Positions 54,918-64,000 of a stretch of DNA of 64,000 bases are shown here, piece after piece. The position numbers were made by a program, and so were the translations under genes. The first letter of the stretch is position 1. Every line of letters starts with the position of its first letter. The notes beneath the pieces are model-generated. The model was not told the DNA's origin. It did no database searches and saw nothing but the letters and a program-made list of their open reading frames with translations. Source of the stretch: Paucibacter sp. DJ2R-2. GTDB lineage: Bacteria > Pseudomonadota > Gammaproteobacteria > Burkholderiales > Burkholderiaceae_C. Where the stretch lies: contig NZ_JAJIRT010000008.1 of the NCBI RefSeq assembly GCF_025717675.1, positions 62,001 through 126,000 of the forward strand, given 5' to 3'.

Positions 54918-56875
54918 TCCCCGAACTCGGACATCTCGCCCTCTGGCTGGCCCTGGGCGTGGCCCTGCTGCTGGCCGGCCTGCCGGTGCTGGGCGCACAG
55001 CGCCAACGCGCCGACTGGATGGCGCTGGACCGGCCCTTGACCCTGGCCTTGGCCGCCCTGGTGGGCCTGGGCTATCTGGCCTTGACCCAGGCTTTTGTGG
55101 CCAGCGATTTCTCGGTCGCCTATGTGGCCCAGCACTCCAACCGCGAGCTGCCCCTGGCCTACCGCATCGCCGCGGTCTGGGGCGGGCATGAGGGCTCGAT
55201 GTTGCTGTGGGTGGCGCTGCTGGTGGCCTGGGCCCTGGCCGTCGCGGCCGCCGGCCGGCGGCTGCCGGCGCCGCTGCGCGCACGGGTGCTGGGCGTGCTG
55301 GGCGCGCTGGCGGCCGGCTTCCTGGTCTTTCTGCTCGTCACCTCCAATCCTTTTGCCCGCCTGGTGCCTGGCCTGCCCGAGGGCCGCGACCTGAACCCGC
55401 TGCTGCAGGACCCCGGCATGGTGCTGCACCCACCCATGCTGTATATGGGTTATGTCGGCTTCGCCGTGGCCTTCGCCTTCGCCATCGCGGCCTTGGCCGG
55501 CGGTGAACTCAACGCCGCCTGGGCGCGCTTCGCCCGGCCCTGGACCAGCGCCGCCTGGGCCTTTCTGACCCTGGGCATTGCCCTGGGCAGCTGGTGGGCT
55601 TACTACGAGCTCGGTTGGGGCGGCTGGTGGTTCTGGGACCCGGTCGAGAACGCCAGCTTCATGCCCTGGCTGGCCGGCACCGCCTTGCTGCACTCGCTGA
55701 CAGTCAGCGAAAAGCGCGGCGTCTTCAAGGCCTGGACGGTGCTGCTGGCCATCGTCACCTTCTCGCTGTCCCTGCTGGGCACCTTTCTGGTCCGCTCGGG
55801 CGTGCTCAGCTCGGTCCATGCATTCGCCACCGACCCGCAGCGCGGCCTGGCCATCCTGGTCTTTCTGGTGCTGGTGGTGGGCGGCTCGCTGAGCTTGTAT
55901 GCGGCACGCGCCGGCGCGGTCGGCCTGGGGGCGCGCTTCCACTGGCGCAGCCGCGAAACCACGCTGCTGGCCAACAATGTGATGCTTCTGGCCGCCTGCG
56001 GCGCGGTGCTGCTGGGCACGCTCTATCCGATGGCGCTGGATGCTGTGAGCGGGCAGAAGATCTCGGTCGGCCCGCCCTATTTCGAGGCGGTGTTCGTGCC
56101 GCTGATGGCGCCGGTGATCCTGTTGATGGGCCTGGGCCCGCTGCTGCGCTGGAAGGGCATGGACAGCGCCGAGCTGCTGCGCCGCCTGCGTTGGCCGCTG
56201 CTGCTGAGCCCGCTGGCCGCCGGCGCCCATGGCTGGGCCACGGCGCAGCTGAGCCTGGCCGCCTGGGGCGGCCTCTTGCTGGCCTGGTGGGTGCTGGTGT
56301 CGGTGGCGCTGGAACTGGGCGAACGCCTGTGGCCGAGGACAGGCCAGGGCTGGTGGGCGCGCGCGCGCGCCTTGCCGCGCTCGGCGGCCGCCATGCTGCT
56401 GGCTCATGCCGGCGTCGGCGTCTTCATCATCGGCGTCACCCTGGTCGGCAGCCTGGCCCTGAGCCAGGACCTGCCGCTGCAGCGCGGCGAGAGCGCCCGC
56501 CTGGGCGAGCACAGCTTCCGCCTGAGTGAGCTGCGGGCCGTGGACGGCCCCAACTACCGCGCCATGCGCGGCACGGTGGAGGTGACACGCGAAGGCCGGC
56601 CTGTGGCCACCCTGTACCCCGAGAAGCGGCTCTACCGCAGCCAGGAGATGCCCATGACCGAAGCCGGCATCGCCAGCGGCCTGCTGCGCGACCTTTACGT
56701 CTCGCTGAGCGAGCCGATCAATGAGCAGGCCGATGCCTGGATCGTCCACATCACCATCAAGCCCTACGTCAACTGGATCTGGGGCGGCTGCCTGCTGATG
56801 GGCCTGGGCGGCCTGCTGGCCGCCAGCGACCGGCGCTACCGCAGCAACAGCCAACGAGCGAGCGCACGCCCATGA
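54914..56875 (+). CDS. ccmF: CcmF, cytochrome c haem lyase subunit
   Basis: 653-aa membrane protein of the haem ligation complex with CcmH and CcmI. About 14-15 membrane segments; tryptophan-rich motif [19 protein letters not shown] near residues 234-252 and the adjacent [10 protein letters not shown] are diagnostic. A large periplasmic domain lies near residues 520-620. GTG start at 54914 overlaps ccmE. Confidence 0.95.
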   Translation: MIPELGHLALWLALGVALLLAGLPVLGAQRQRADWMALDRPLTLALAALVGLGYLALTQAFVASDFSVAYVAQHSNRELPLAYRIAAVWGGHEGSMLLWVALLVAWALAVAAAGRRLPAPLRARVLGVLGALAAGFLVFLLVTSNPFARLVPGLPEGRDLNPLLQDPGMVLHPPMLYMGYVGFAVAFAFAIAALAGGELNAAWARFARPWTSAAWAFLTLGIALGSWWAYYELGWGGWWFWDPVENASFMPWLAGTALLHSLTVSEKRGVFKAWTVLLAIVTFSLSLLGTFLVRSGVLSSVHAFATDPQRGLAILVFLVLVVGGSLSLYAARAGAVGLGARFHWRSRETTLLANNVMLLAACGAVLLGTLYPMALDAVSGQKISVGPPYFEAVFVPLMAPVILLMGLGPLLRWKGMDSAELLRRLRWPLLLSPLAAGAHGWATAQLSLAAWGGLLLAWWVLVSVALELGERLWPRTGQGWWARARALPRSAAAMLLAHAGVGVFIIGVTLVGSLALSQDLPLQRGESARLGEHSFRLSELRAVDGPNYRAMRGTVEVTREGRPVATLYPEKRLYRSQEMPMTEAGIASGLLRDLYVSLSEPINEQADAWIVHITIKPYVNWIWGGCLLMGLGGLLAASDRRYRSNSQRASARP

Positions 56876-57396
56876 AGCTCAAAGCGCTGATCCCCTTGCT
56901 GGGCTTTGCCGTGCTGGCCCTGTTCCTGGCGCGCGGCCTGCAGCTGAAGCCGCGCGAGATCCCCTCGCCGCTGATCGGCAAGCCGGTGCCGGCCTTTGTG
57001 CTGCCACCCTTGCTGGACGGCGACGCGCCGCTGCGCCAGGCCGACATGACGGGCAAAATCAGCGTGCTCAATGTCTGGGCCTCCTGGTGCGGCCCCTGCC
57101 GCGAGGAACACCCGCTGCTGCTGGACCTGGCGCGGCGTCGGCCGGAGTTGCAGCTGCTGGGCCTGAACTACAAGGACGAGCCCGCCCAGGCCACGCGCTG
57201 GCTGAAAGAGCTGGGCAACCCCTACCGCGCCATCGGCTCGGACACGCGCGGCCAGGTCGGCATCGACCTGGGCGTCTACGGCGTGCCTGAGACCTTTGTG
57301 ATCGACCGCCAGGGCCTGATTCGCTACAAGCATGTCGGCCCGCTGACGGCCGAGCTGCTGCGCGACACCCTGGAACCCTTGCTGGACCGACTATGA
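56872..57396 (+). CDS. ccmG: CcmG/DsbE thiol:disulfide interchange protein
   Basis: 174-aa membrane-anchored thioredoxin-fold protein that keeps apocytochrome c cysteines reduced for haem attachment. N-terminal anchor (residues 5-22), active site WCGPC (C73, C76), and cis-Pro loop YGVPETFVID. ATGA overlaps with ccmF and ccmH. Confidence 0.95.
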   Translation: MKLKALIPLLGFAVLALFLARGLQLKPREIPSPLIGKPVPAFVLPPLLDGDAPLRQADMTGKISVLNVWASWCGPCREEHPLLLDLARRRPELQLLGLNYKDEPAQATRWLKELGNPYRAIGSDTRGQVGIDLGVYGVPETFVIDRQGLIRYKHVGPLTAELLRDTLEPLLDRL

Positions 57397-57836
57397 GACG
57401 CCTGCCTGCGTGTCTGCTTGCTTGCCTCATGCTGCTGAGCCTCGGCGCCATGTCCTGCGCCCAGGCCGAGACCAGCGCCGCCGAGCTGGACCGCCGCGCC
57501 CAGGCCCTGGCCCAGCAGCTGCGCTGCCTGGTCTGCCAGAACCAGACCATCGCCGACTCCCATGCGCCGCTGGCCATGGACTTGAAGGCCCAGCTGCGCG
57601 AGCAGCTGCAGGCCGGCCGCCGGGACGAAGAAATCATCCACTACATGACCGAGCGCTACGGCGACTTTGTGCTTTACAAACCGCCGCTGCAAGCCAACAC
57701 CTGGCTGCTCTGGGCCGGCCCGGCCCTGCTGATGGCCGCCGCCCTGGCCGGCCTGGTGCTGAACCTGCGCCGCCGGGCACGCGAGCCCGATGAGGCCTTT
57801 GAGGCGGCGCCCGAAGAGGAGGGAGACATCCGATGA
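57393..57836 (+). CDS. ccmH: CcmH, apocytochrome c thiol reductant (N-terminal type)
   Basis: 147-aa exported protein: signal peptide to about residue 25, the conserved LRCLVCQNQTIADS motif with C45 and C48, and a C-terminal membrane anchor (about 103-123). It is the short CcmH; the TPR part is the separate ccmI gene downstream. ATGA overlap at both ends. Confidence 0.95.
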   Translation: MRRLPACLLACLMLLSLGAMSCAQAETSAAELDRRAQALAQQLRCLVCQNQTIADSHAPLAMDLKAQLREQLQAGRRDEEIIHYMTERYGDFVLYKPPLQANTWLLWAGPALLMAAALAGLVLNLRRRAREPDEAFEAAPEEEGDIR

Positions 57837-58630
57837 ACTGGCCCACGCAAGAACAGCAGCAGGATCTGCAAGCGCTGCGCCGCCAAGGCCTGGCTCTGCA
57901 AGCCCAGCTGAGCGGCAGCGCCACGGCCGGTGAATCTGCAGGCCAGGCCGCGTTGCAAGCCCGCCTGGACCGCCTGCGCCAGGAGATCGCCGACCAGGTG
58001 CTGGCGCCGCCGCCCGCGCCGCTGCCGCGTCCTTCCCATCGCCTGATCGCTGCTTGCATGAGCCTGGTGCTGCTGGTCGGCGCGGGTGGCTATGCCTGGA
58101 AGGGTCAGCCCGAGGCCATCTCGCCCGAGGCAGCACCGGACCGCACCGAGGCCATGGTCGCGGGCCTGGCTCGACGGCTGCAGCAGCAGCCCGAGGACGC
58201 CGCCGGCTGGGCCATGCTGGGCCGCTCCTACCTGGTGCTGGGCCGCAGCGAACCCTCGATCGCCGCCTACCGCCGCGCCCTGGCCCTGCGGCCCGAGGAT
58301 GCCGACCTGATGGCCGATCTGGCCGATGTCATGGCCAGCGGCCAGCAGGGCTCGCTGGAAGGCGAACCGGCGGCCCTGCTGCAGCGCGCGCTGCAGATCG
58401 CGCCAGATCACTTGAAGGCCCTGGCCCTGTCCGGCACCCGCGCCATGCGCCAGGGTGACGCAGCCGGCGCCATCCGCCATTGGCAGCGCCTGCAAGACCT
58501 GGCCCCGGCCGAGCACCCCTTGCGCGAGCTGGCGGTGCAAGGCCTGGTCGCCGCACGCGCGCAGGGGCCTCGCGCCCCGGCTGCGCCCAAATCAACCCCG
58601 GCCGGTGCAGCTTCGGCGCGCCAGCCATGA
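57833..58630 (+). CDS. ccmI: CcmI/CycH, TPR cytochrome c maturation protein
   Basis: 265-aa protein with one membrane segment (about residues 68-86) and a periplasmic TPR domain (AGWAMLGRSYLVLGR, YRRALALRPEDADLMADLADVMA) that presents apocytochrome c to the CcmF/CcmH ligase. It has only the short N-terminal arm and lacks the long form's extra C-terminal domain. Last ccm gene; napD starts 13 bp later. Confidence 0.9.
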   Translation: MNWPTQEQQQDLQALRRQGLALQAQLSGSATAGESAGQAALQARLDRLRQEIADQVLAPPPAPLPRPSHRLIAACMSLVLLVGAGGYAWKGQPEAISPEAAPDRTEAMVAGLARRLQQQPEDAAGWAMLGRSYLVLGRSEPSIAAYRRALALRPEDADLMADLADVMASGQQGSLEGEPAALLQRALQIAPDHLKALALSGTRAMRQGDAAGAIRHWQRLQDLAPAEHPLRELAVQGLVAARAQGPRAPAAPKSTPAGAASARQP

Positions 58631-58643
58631 ACAGGAGTTCCCC

Positions 58644-58955
58644 ATGAGTGTTCTCGGCGTGGTGCTGCGCATGCGGCCCGAGCATGTATCCGATGTGAGC
58701 TCTCGGCTCGCGAGCCTGCCAGGCGTGGAACTGACACAAAACCCCGGTGACGGCCGATTGGTCCTGGTGATGGAGGACTGCGAGCAGATCTCCGCCGCGG
58801 CCCAGCTCGGCGCCATCGCGCTCTGGCCCGATGTGCTGGGCACCTCCCTGGTGTTCGAGTACAGCGGCCCGGACGCCCCCGCGCCGGCCGGCCACGAGGA
58901 GCCGGCACAGGGCTGGCGGACCCGTCTCAGCGAGCTGGACAGCGCAAAAACTTGA
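58644..58955 (+). CDS. napD: NapD, NapA signal-peptide chaperone
   Basis: 103-aa cytoplasmic chaperone that binds the Tat signal of NapA. It shows the NapD plan: VLGVVLRMRPEHV, LASLPGVEL, GDGRLVLVMED and VFEYSGPD, with a longer polar tail than usual. Ribosome-binding site AGGAG precedes ATG 58644. Its TGA stop (58953-58955) lies inside the DNR-type box of the napA promoter. Confidence 0.92.
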   Translation: MSVLGVVLRMRPEHVSDVSSRLASLPGVELTQNPGDGRLVLVMEDCEQISAAAQLGAIALWPDVLGTSLVFEYSGPDAPAPAGHEEPAQGWRTRLSELDSAKT

Positions 58956-58965
58956 AGCAGTTCAA
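58952..58965. promoter_or_regulatory. DNR/NNR-type box upstream of napA
   Basis: TTGAAGCAGTTCAA followed by GGCGTA, differing at one base from the nos box over 20 bp. It overlaps the napD stop codon. A weak GACCAT hexamer (58988-58993) is 32 bp from the box centre. It gives napAGHBC its own NO- or anaerobiosis-responsive promoter inside the ccm-nap gene run. Confidence 0.75.
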
Positions 58966-59059
58966 GGCGTAAACGCGCCAATTCCAGGACCATGCTTTTC
59001 ATCTACATCTTCATTTCACGGGCGCCAGCCAAGACGGCGGGCGGCCACGGGAGCACCTC

Positions 59060-61606
59060 ATGCAAGTCGATCGTCGCGACATCCTGAAACTGCAGGCCGC
59101 TGCTGCCGCCGCTGCCGCCGCCGGCATCCCCATCACCGTCCACGGCGCGGCCGCCAAGGCGCCGACCAGCAACAGCGCCGTACGCTGGGACAAAGCACCC
59201 TGCCGCTTCTGCGGCACGGGCTGCTCCGTCGTCGTGGGCGTGCAGGACAACAAGGTGGTGGCCACCCAGGGCGATATCGAAAGCCCGGTGAACCGAGGCC
59301 TGAATTGCATCAAGGGCTACTTCCTGTCCAAGATCATGTACGGCAAGGACCGCCTGACCACGCCGCTGCTGCGCAAGAAGAACGGCGTCTACGACAAGGA
59401 AGGCGAGTTCACGCCGGTCAGCTGGGACGAAGCCCTGGACCTGATGGCCAGCAAGTGGAAAGAGGCGCTGAAGACCGACGGACCGACCGGCATCGCCATG
59501 TTCGGCTCCGGCCAGTGGACGATCTGGGAAGGCTATGCCGCCGCCAAGCTCTGGAAGGCGGGCTTCCGCTCCAACAATCTGGACCCCAATGCTCGCCACT
59601 GCATGGCCAGCGCGGTCACCGGCTTCATGCGCACCTTCGGCATCGACGAGCCCATGGGCTGCTACGACGACATCGAGCAGGCCGATGCCTTTGTGCTCTG
59701 GGGCAGCAATATGGCGGAGATGCACCCCATCCTGTGGAGCCGCATCACCGACCGACGCCTCAGCCACCCGGACACCAAGGTGGCCGTGCTCTCGACCTAT
59801 GAGCACCGCAGCTTCGACCTGGCCGACCAGCCCATCATCTTCAAGCCGCAGACCGATCTGGCGATCCTGAACTACATCGCCCACTACCTGATCAAGAACA
59901 ACAAGGTCAACAAAGAGTTCATCAAGAACCACGTCAACTTCAAGAAGGGCGCCGATGACATCGGCTACGGCCTGCGCCCGGCCCATGCGCTGGAAAAAGA
60001 CGCCAAGAGCAATGGCTACCCGGACGCCGAGGGCAAGCCCAAGGGCAACCCCAACGACGCCACGCCGATCAGCTTCGAGGAGTTCGGCAAGTTCGTCGCC
60101 GACTACACGGCCGAAAAAGTCAGCGCGCTGTCGGGCGTGCCGGTCAAGCAGCTGGAAGACCTGGCCAAGCTCTATGCCGACCCCAAGGTCAAGGTGGTGT
60201 CCTTCTGGACCATGGGCTTCAACCAGCACACCCGTGGCACCTGGGCCAACAATATGGTCTACAACATCCACTTGCTGACCGGCAAGATCAGCCAGCCCGG
60301 CAACAGCCCCTTCAGCCTGACCGGCCAGCCCAGCGCCTGCGGCACGGCGCGCGAGGTCGGCACCTTTGCCCACCGTCTGCCGGCGGACATGGTGGTCACC
60401 AACCCCGAGCACCGCAAGCACACAGAGGAAATCTGGCAGCTGCCCGACGGCACCATCCCTGACAAGGTGGGCCTGCACGCGGTGGCGCAGAGCCGCGCGC
60501 TCAAGGACGGCAAGCTCAAGTGCTACTGGGTCACGACCAACAACAATATGCAGGCCGGGCCGAACATCAACGGCGAGATCCTGCCCGGCTGGCGCAACCC
60601 CAAGGCTTTCGTGGTGGTCAGCGACCCCTACCCCACCGTCAGCGCCATGGCGGCCGACCTGATCCTGCCCGCCGCCATGTGGGTCGAGAAGGAAGGCGCT
60701 TTCGGCAACGCCGAGCGACGCACCCAGGTCTGGCGCCAGCAGGTCAGCGCACCGGGCGAGGCCAAGAGCGACCTCTGGCAGTTCATCGAGTTCAGCAAGC
60801 GCTTCAAGATGGAAGAGGTCTGGCCGGCCGAGCTGCTGGCCAAGAAGCCCGAGTACAAGGGCAAGACGATGTTCGACGTGCTCTACAAGAACGGCAAGGT
60901 CAACAAGTTCCCGCTCGCGGATGTCGGCCGCATCAACGGCAAGTACATCCCCGACTACATGAACAGCGAGTCCAAGGAGCTGGGCTTCTACCTGCAGAAG
61001 GGCCTGTTCGAGGAGTACGCCGAATTCGGCCGCGGCCACGGTCATGACCTGGCCCCCTTCGACACCTATCACGAGGTCCGCGGCCTGCGCTGGCCCGTGG
61101 TCGACGGCAAGGAAACGCTGTGGCGCTTCCGCGAGGGCTACGACCCCTATGTCAAGAAGGGCGAGGGCGTGAAGTTCTACGGCCACAAGGATGGCAAGGC
61201 GGTGATCTTCGCCTTGCCTTACCAGCCGCCGGCCGAGAGCCCGGACAAGGAGTTCGACCTCTGGCTGTGCACCGGCCGGGTGCTCGAGCACTGGCACACC
61301 GGCAGCATGACGCGGCGCGTGCCCGAGCTGCACCGTGCCGTGCCCGAGGCCCTGCTCTACATCCACCCCGACGATGCCAAGGACCGCGGCCTGCAGCGCG
61401 GCATGAAGGTCAAGGTGGCCTCGCGCCGCGGCGAGATCACTTGCGCCGTCGAGACCAAGGGCCGCAACAAGGTGCCGCGCGGCTTGGTCTTTGTGCCCTT
61501 CTTCGACGAGGGCCGCTTGGTCAACAAGCTGACCCTGGACGCCACCTGCCCGATCTCCAAGGAAACCGACTTCAAGAAGTGCGCGGTCAAGGTCGTCAAG
61601 GCCTGA
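59060..61606 (+). CDS. napA: Periplasmic nitrate reductase catalytic subunit NapA
   Basis: 848-aa Tat-exported molybdoenzyme reducing nitrate to nitrite. Signal: RRDILK followed by nine Ala. [4Fe-4S] cluster ligands C48, C51, C55 and C83 (CRFCGTGC...NCIKG). Molybdenum ligand C181 in [10 protein letters not shown]. Mo-bis-MGD binding segments such as GSNMAEMHP and [11 protein letters not shown] are intact. Cofactor-binding and length match NapA. Served by the NapD chaperone upstream; own promoter box at 58952. Confidence 0.97.
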   Translation: MQVDRRDILKLQAAAAAAAAAGIPITVHGAAAKAPTSNSAVRWDKAPCRFCGTGCSVVVGVQDNKVVATQGDIESPVNRGLNCIKGYFLSKIMYGKDRLTTPLLRKKNGVYDKEGEFTPVSWDEALDLMASKWKEALKTDGPTGIAMFGSGQWTIWEGYAAAKLWKAGFRSNNLDPNARHCMASAVTGFMRTFGIDEPMGCYDDIEQADAFVLWGSNMAEMHPILWSRITDRRLSHPDTKVAVLSTYEHRSFDLADQPIIFKPQTDLAILNYIAHYLIKNNKVNKEFIKNHVNFKKGADDIGYGLRPAHALEKDAKSNGYPDAEGKPKGNPNDATPISFEEFGKFVADYTAEKVSALSGVPVKQLEDLAKLYADPKVKVVSFWTMGFNQHTRGTWANNMVYNIHLLTGKISQPGNSPFSLTGQPSACGTAREVGTFAHRLPADMVVTNPEHRKHTEEIWQLPDGTIPDKVGLHAVAQSRALKDGKLKCYWVTTNNNMQAGPNINGEILPGWRNPKAFVVVSDPYPTVSAMAADLILPAAMWVEKEGAFGNAERRTQVWRQQVSAPGEAKSDLWQFIEFSKRFKMEEVWPAELLAKKPEYKGKTMFDVLYKNGKVNKFPLADVGRINGKYIPDYMNSESKELGFYLQKGLFEEYAEFGRGHGHDLAPFDTYHEVRGLRWPVVDGKETLWRFREGYDPYVKKGEGVKFYGHKDGKAVIFALPYQPPAESPDKEFDLWLCTGRVLEHWHTGSMTRRVPELHRAVPEALLYIHPDDAKDRGLQRGMKVKVASRRGEITCAVETKGRNKVPRGLVFVPFFDEGRLVNKLTLDATCPISKETDFKKCAVKVVKA

Positions 61607-61636
61607 ACCCGAGCTGAGCCGAGTCGGAGTGGGCAC

Positions 61637-62434
61637 ATGAACCTGAGCCGCCGTGCGCTGCTGCAAGGCGCCAGCACCACCGCCAGCGCCGGCCTTCTGG
61701 CCGGGGCGGCGGCCGTGCTCTCGCGCCCGACGCAAGCGCACCCGGCCCAGGCCCTGCGGCCGCCGGGCGCGCTGGCTGAGCCCGACTTCCTGGCCGCCTG
61801 CGTGCGCTGCGGCCTGTGCGTGCGCGCCTGCCCGCCGCACAACCTCAAGCTCAGCGAATGGGGCGCCGGCCTGGCCGCCGAGGTGGCGATCGGCACGCCT
61901 TTCTTCGAAGCGCGCGAGATCCCCTGCGAGATGTGCGAGGACATCCCCTGCGTCAAGGCCTGCCCGACCGGCGCGCTCGACCCCGGCCTGCAGGACATCG
62001 CCGAAGCCCGCATGGGCCTGGCCGTGCTGATCGACCATGAGAGCTGCCTGAACTTCCTCGGCCTGCGCTGCGATGTCTGCTACCGCGTCTGCCCGCTGAT
62101 CGACAGCGCCATTTCGCTGGAGAAACAAAGCAACCCACGCAGCGACCGCCACGCCATGCTGCTGCCCACGGTGCACGCCGATGCTTGCACCGGCTGCGGC
62201 AAGTGCGAACGCGCCTGCGTGCTGGAGCAGCCGGCCATCAAGGTGCTGCCGCGCGACTTAGCCCAGGGCGAGCTGGGCCCGCATTACCGCAAGGGCTGGG
62301 AAGACCAGAACCGCCAGGGCAAGCCCCGCTTCGCCCAGCCCGAGCAGCGACTGCCCGAAGGCGGCAGCGACATCGGCCCGCTGCGCAGCGGCGTCCAGCC
62401 CTATGCCCCAGCCTCATCGGAGCCGCAGCGATGA
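61637..62434 (+). CDS. napG: NapG, periplasmic ferredoxin-type subunit
   Basis: 265-aa Tat-exported ([13 protein letters not shown]) protein with four [4Fe-4S] cluster motifs: [43 protein letters not shown] and [11 protein letters not shown]. With NapH it forms a quinol-oxidising route to NapC/NapB and NapA. It overlaps napH by 4 bp. Confidence 0.95.
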   Translation: MNLSRRALLQGASTTASAGLLAGAAAVLSRPTQAHPAQALRPPGALAEPDFLAACVRCGLCVRACPPHNLKLSEWGAGLAAEVAIGTPFFEAREIPCEMCEDIPCVKACPTGALDPGLQDIAEARMGLAVLIDHESCLNFLGLRCDVCYRVCPLIDSAISLEKQSNPRSDRHAMLLPTVHADACTGCGKCERACVLEQPAIKVLPRDLAQGELGPHYRKGWEDQNRQGKPRFAQPEQRLPEGGSDIGPLRSGVQPYAPASSEPQR

Positions 62435-63297
62435 GCGCGCCGAAGCACGCCACTGGACCGAGCGCTCGCAGCCCCTGGGCCGCCCAGCGCTGGCTGATCC
62501 TGCGCCGCAGCAGCCAGCTGGGCGTGATCGGCCTCTTCCTGCTCGGCCCGCTGTTCGGCCTGTGGTGGGTCAAGGGCAATCTGGCCTCCAGCCTGACCCT
62601 CGATGTGCTGCCGCTGAGCGACCCCTTTGTGCTGGCCCAGAGCCTGCTTGCGGGCCTGCGGCACGGGCTCTGGCCCGCCGCCAGCGCCCTGATCGGCGCG
62701 GCCATCGTCCTGGCTTTCTACGGCTTGTTGGCGGGACGGGCCTACTGCGCTTGGGTTTGCCCGGTCAACGCGGTGACCGATGCCGCCGCCTGGCTGCGCC
62801 GGCGCCTGAAGATCAGCAGCGGCCGTGCGCCGAGCCGCCAGCTGCGCCACGCCTTGCTGGCCTGCGTGCTGCTGGCCGCCGCAGTCTTGGGCAGCCCGGT
62901 TTGGGAGCAAGTCAACCCGGTCACGCTGACCCAGCGTGCCCTGATCTTCGGCGGCAGCCTGGCCTGGGGCGCGCTGGCCGCCGTCTTCCTGTTCGACCTG
63001 CTGGTGGCGCCGCGCGGCTGGTGTGGCCATGTCTGCCCCATGGGCGCGGCCTACGCGCTGATCGGCGCCAAACCGCTGCTGCGCGTCTCGGCCGCCCACA
63101 GCAGCCGCTGCAATGACTGCGGCGATTGCTTCGCCGTCTGCCCCGAGCCGCAGATCATCGTCGGCCCACTGAAGGCCAAGCAGGACGCCGGCCCCTTGAT
63201 CCTGGCGCCCGACTGCACGGCCTGCGGCCGCTGCATCGATGTGTGCGACAGCTCCGTTTTCCGATTCACCCACCGCTTTGACACCCGAAGGGACTGA
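62431..63297 (+). CDS. napH: NapH, membrane iron-sulfur quinol oxidase subunit
   Basis: 288-aa inner-membrane protein with four membrane segments (about residues 32-50, 85-105, 145-165, 175-200), CxxxCP motifs CAWVCPVN and CGHVCPMG, and two C-terminal [4Fe-4S] motifs [12 protein letters not shown] and [11 protein letters not shown]. Partner of NapG in quinol oxidation. ATG 62431 overlaps napG; napB begins 2 bp after the stop. Confidence 0.95.
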   Translation: MSAPKHATGPSARSPWAAQRWLILRRSSQLGVIGLFLLGPLFGLWWVKGNLASSLTLDVLPLSDPFVLAQSLLAGLRHGLWPAASALIGAAIVLAFYGLLAGRAYCAWVCPVNAVTDAAAWLRRRLKISSGRAPSRQLRHALLACVLLAAAVLGSPVWEQVNPVTLTQRALIFGGSLAWGALAAVFLFDLLVAPRGWCGHVCPMGAAYALIGAKPLLRVSAAHSSRCNDCGDCFAVCPEPQIIVGPLKAKQDAGPLILAPDCTACGRCIDVCDSSVFRFTHRFDTRRD

Positions 63298-63299
63298 CC

Positions 63300-63767
63300 A
63301 TGAAGATCCCCCCCCTGCTTCGCCCCGCCCTGAGCCTGCTGCTGGCGTTTTCCGTGTTTGCCGCCGGGCCGGCGGGAGCTGCCGACAAGGCCGCGCCCGT
63401 GAAACTGGAAGGGCTGCGCCAAGGCACACCCCTGAACCAGGACAACCCGCCCGCCAACAACCGCCAGGAGCGCGACCACCCTGTCGGTGAGCGTGACTTC
63501 GTGCAGATGCCACCGCTGATTCCACACACCATCAGCGGCTATCAGATCACCAAGAACTTCAACAAATGCATGGACTGCCACGCCTGGCAGAAGACCAAGG
63601 AGAGTGGTGCCACCAAGATCAGCGTCACCCACTTCAAGACCCGTGACGGCATTGAGCTCGACTCCGTCAGCCCACGCCGTTACTTCTGCACCCAATGCCA
63701 TGTGCCGCAGAGTGATGCCAAGCCTTTGGTGGCCAACACCTATGAGCGTGCCAAGGGCATGAAGTGA
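63300..63767 (+). CDS. napB: NapB, dihaem cytochrome c subunit
   Basis: 155-aa periplasmic cytochrome passing electrons from NapC (or NapGH) to NapA. Signal peptide about residues 1-27 (PAGAA), two CxxCH haem motifs CMDCH (about 91-95) and CTQCH (about 131-135), and typical PPLIPHTISGYQIT and SPRRYFCTQCH segments. The haems are attached by the ccm system encoded upstream. Confidence 0.95.
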   Translation: MKIPPLLRPALSLLLAFSVFAAGPAGAADKAAPVKLEGLRQGTPLNQDNPPANNRQERDHPVGERDFVQMPPLIPHTISGYQITKNFNKCMDCHAWQKTKESGATKISVTHFKTRDGIELDSVSPRRYFCTQCHVPQSDAKPLVANTYERAKGMK

Positions 63768-63777
63768 GGAGCCCGCT

Positions 63778-64000
63778 GTGAAGAACCTGATCCGACGTGC
63801 CTGGGCTTTTGCCCACACCAAGCTGTTCTGGCTGTTGGCGCTCGCCTTCGCCGGCGGCATCATCTTCTGGGGTGGCTTCAACACCGCCATGGAGTGGACC
63901 AACCGCGAGGCCTTCTGCATCTCCTGCCATGAGATGGAGAAGAACGTCTACGTGGAGTACCGCAACACCATCCATTACCAGAACCGCACCGGCGTGCGCG
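63778..64000 (+). CDS. napC: NapC/NirT tetrahaem cytochrome c (partial)
   Basis: 74 residues of a membrane-anchored multihaem quinol dehydrogenase; the rest is beyond the right edge. GTG start at 63778 with GAGGAG ahead. One membrane anchor (about residues 14-36) and the first haem site CISCH with the following HEMEKNVYVEYRNTIHY, as in NapC/NirT. It passes electrons from quinol to NapB. Confidence 0.9.
   Translation, partial: MKNLIRRAWAFAHTKLFWLLALAFAGGIIFWGGFNTAMEWTNREAFCISCHEMEKNVYVEYRNTIHYQNRTGVR

Noticed and set aside
54827-56854. 675-aa minus-strand open frame
   Set aside because: Antisense shadow of ccmF; Gln/His/Ala-rich with no motif.
59003-62176. 1057-aa minus-strand open frame
   Set aside because: Antisense to napA/napG; no domain character, while the + strand has all cofactor ligands.

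Overview
This 64 kb window is high-GC DNA packed with short-gap or overlapping operons. It looks like a chromosome segment of a betaproteobacterium of the order Burkholderiales, close to the Rubrivivax/Roseateles/Leptothrix/Rhodoferax type. The placement is an inference from gene content, GC-rich codon use, protein style and the heptad microsatellites; no rRNA, tRNA or other marker is present to fix it.

The left part (1-31.6 kb) is mainly envelope, stress and accessory functions. From the left edge: a Mo-hydroxylase pair (IorBA-like, iorB cut by the edge), an RcnB-like periplasmic protein, Dps, a GGDEF diguanylate cyclase overlapping one of two tandem Crp/Fnr paralogues, a fatty acid hydroxylase family protein, an OmpA protein, a small membrane protein, and a giant (2978 aa) cyclic beta-1,2-glucan synthase ending in a clear terminator. 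Then come a DUF4398/OmpA lipoprotein pair, BON and CsbD stress proteins, an AI-2E family transporter, a PRC-barrel protein coupled to a YddA-like ABC transporter, two overlapping mini-genes, and a long secreted S9 peptidase. A flavocytochrome c (FccAB/SoxEF-type) sulfide dehydrogenase diverges from a two-component system.

The right part (32-64 kb) is one denitrification super-cluster: apbE and a lipoprotein cytochrome c facing left; nosZRDFYL plus a second nosL and a YkvA-like gene; norCBQ-(4Fe-4S membrane protein)-norD; two DNR/NNR-type Crp/Fnr regulators; a cytochrome d1/NirF-like propeller protein; a complete ccmABCDEFGHI cytochrome c maturation operon; and napDAGHB with napC cut by the right edge. 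Together they provide nitrate to nitrite, NO to N2O and N2O to N2, plus the haem attachment and flavin attachment (ApbE acting on NosR) these enzymes need. No nitrite reductase (nirS/nirK) lies in the window.

The most interesting signal is regulatory. Five FNR/DNR-like 14-bp boxes (four good dyads and one degenerate; pattern TTGAnnCAGnTCAA in most) sit ahead of nosZ, norC, both crp genes and napA, each with a -10-like hexamer 31-32 bp downstream of the box centre where recognisable. A second palindrome family (GTKCGYTRGMGAAC) occurs in three divergent stress-gene promoters on the left side and may be the operator of the other Crp/Fnr pair. Non-coding structure includes three heptanucleotide microsatellites, a 77-bp tandem repeat between norC and norB, and a 139-bp symmetric inverted-repeat element after norD. 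No CRISPR array, insertion sequence or RNA gene was recognised.
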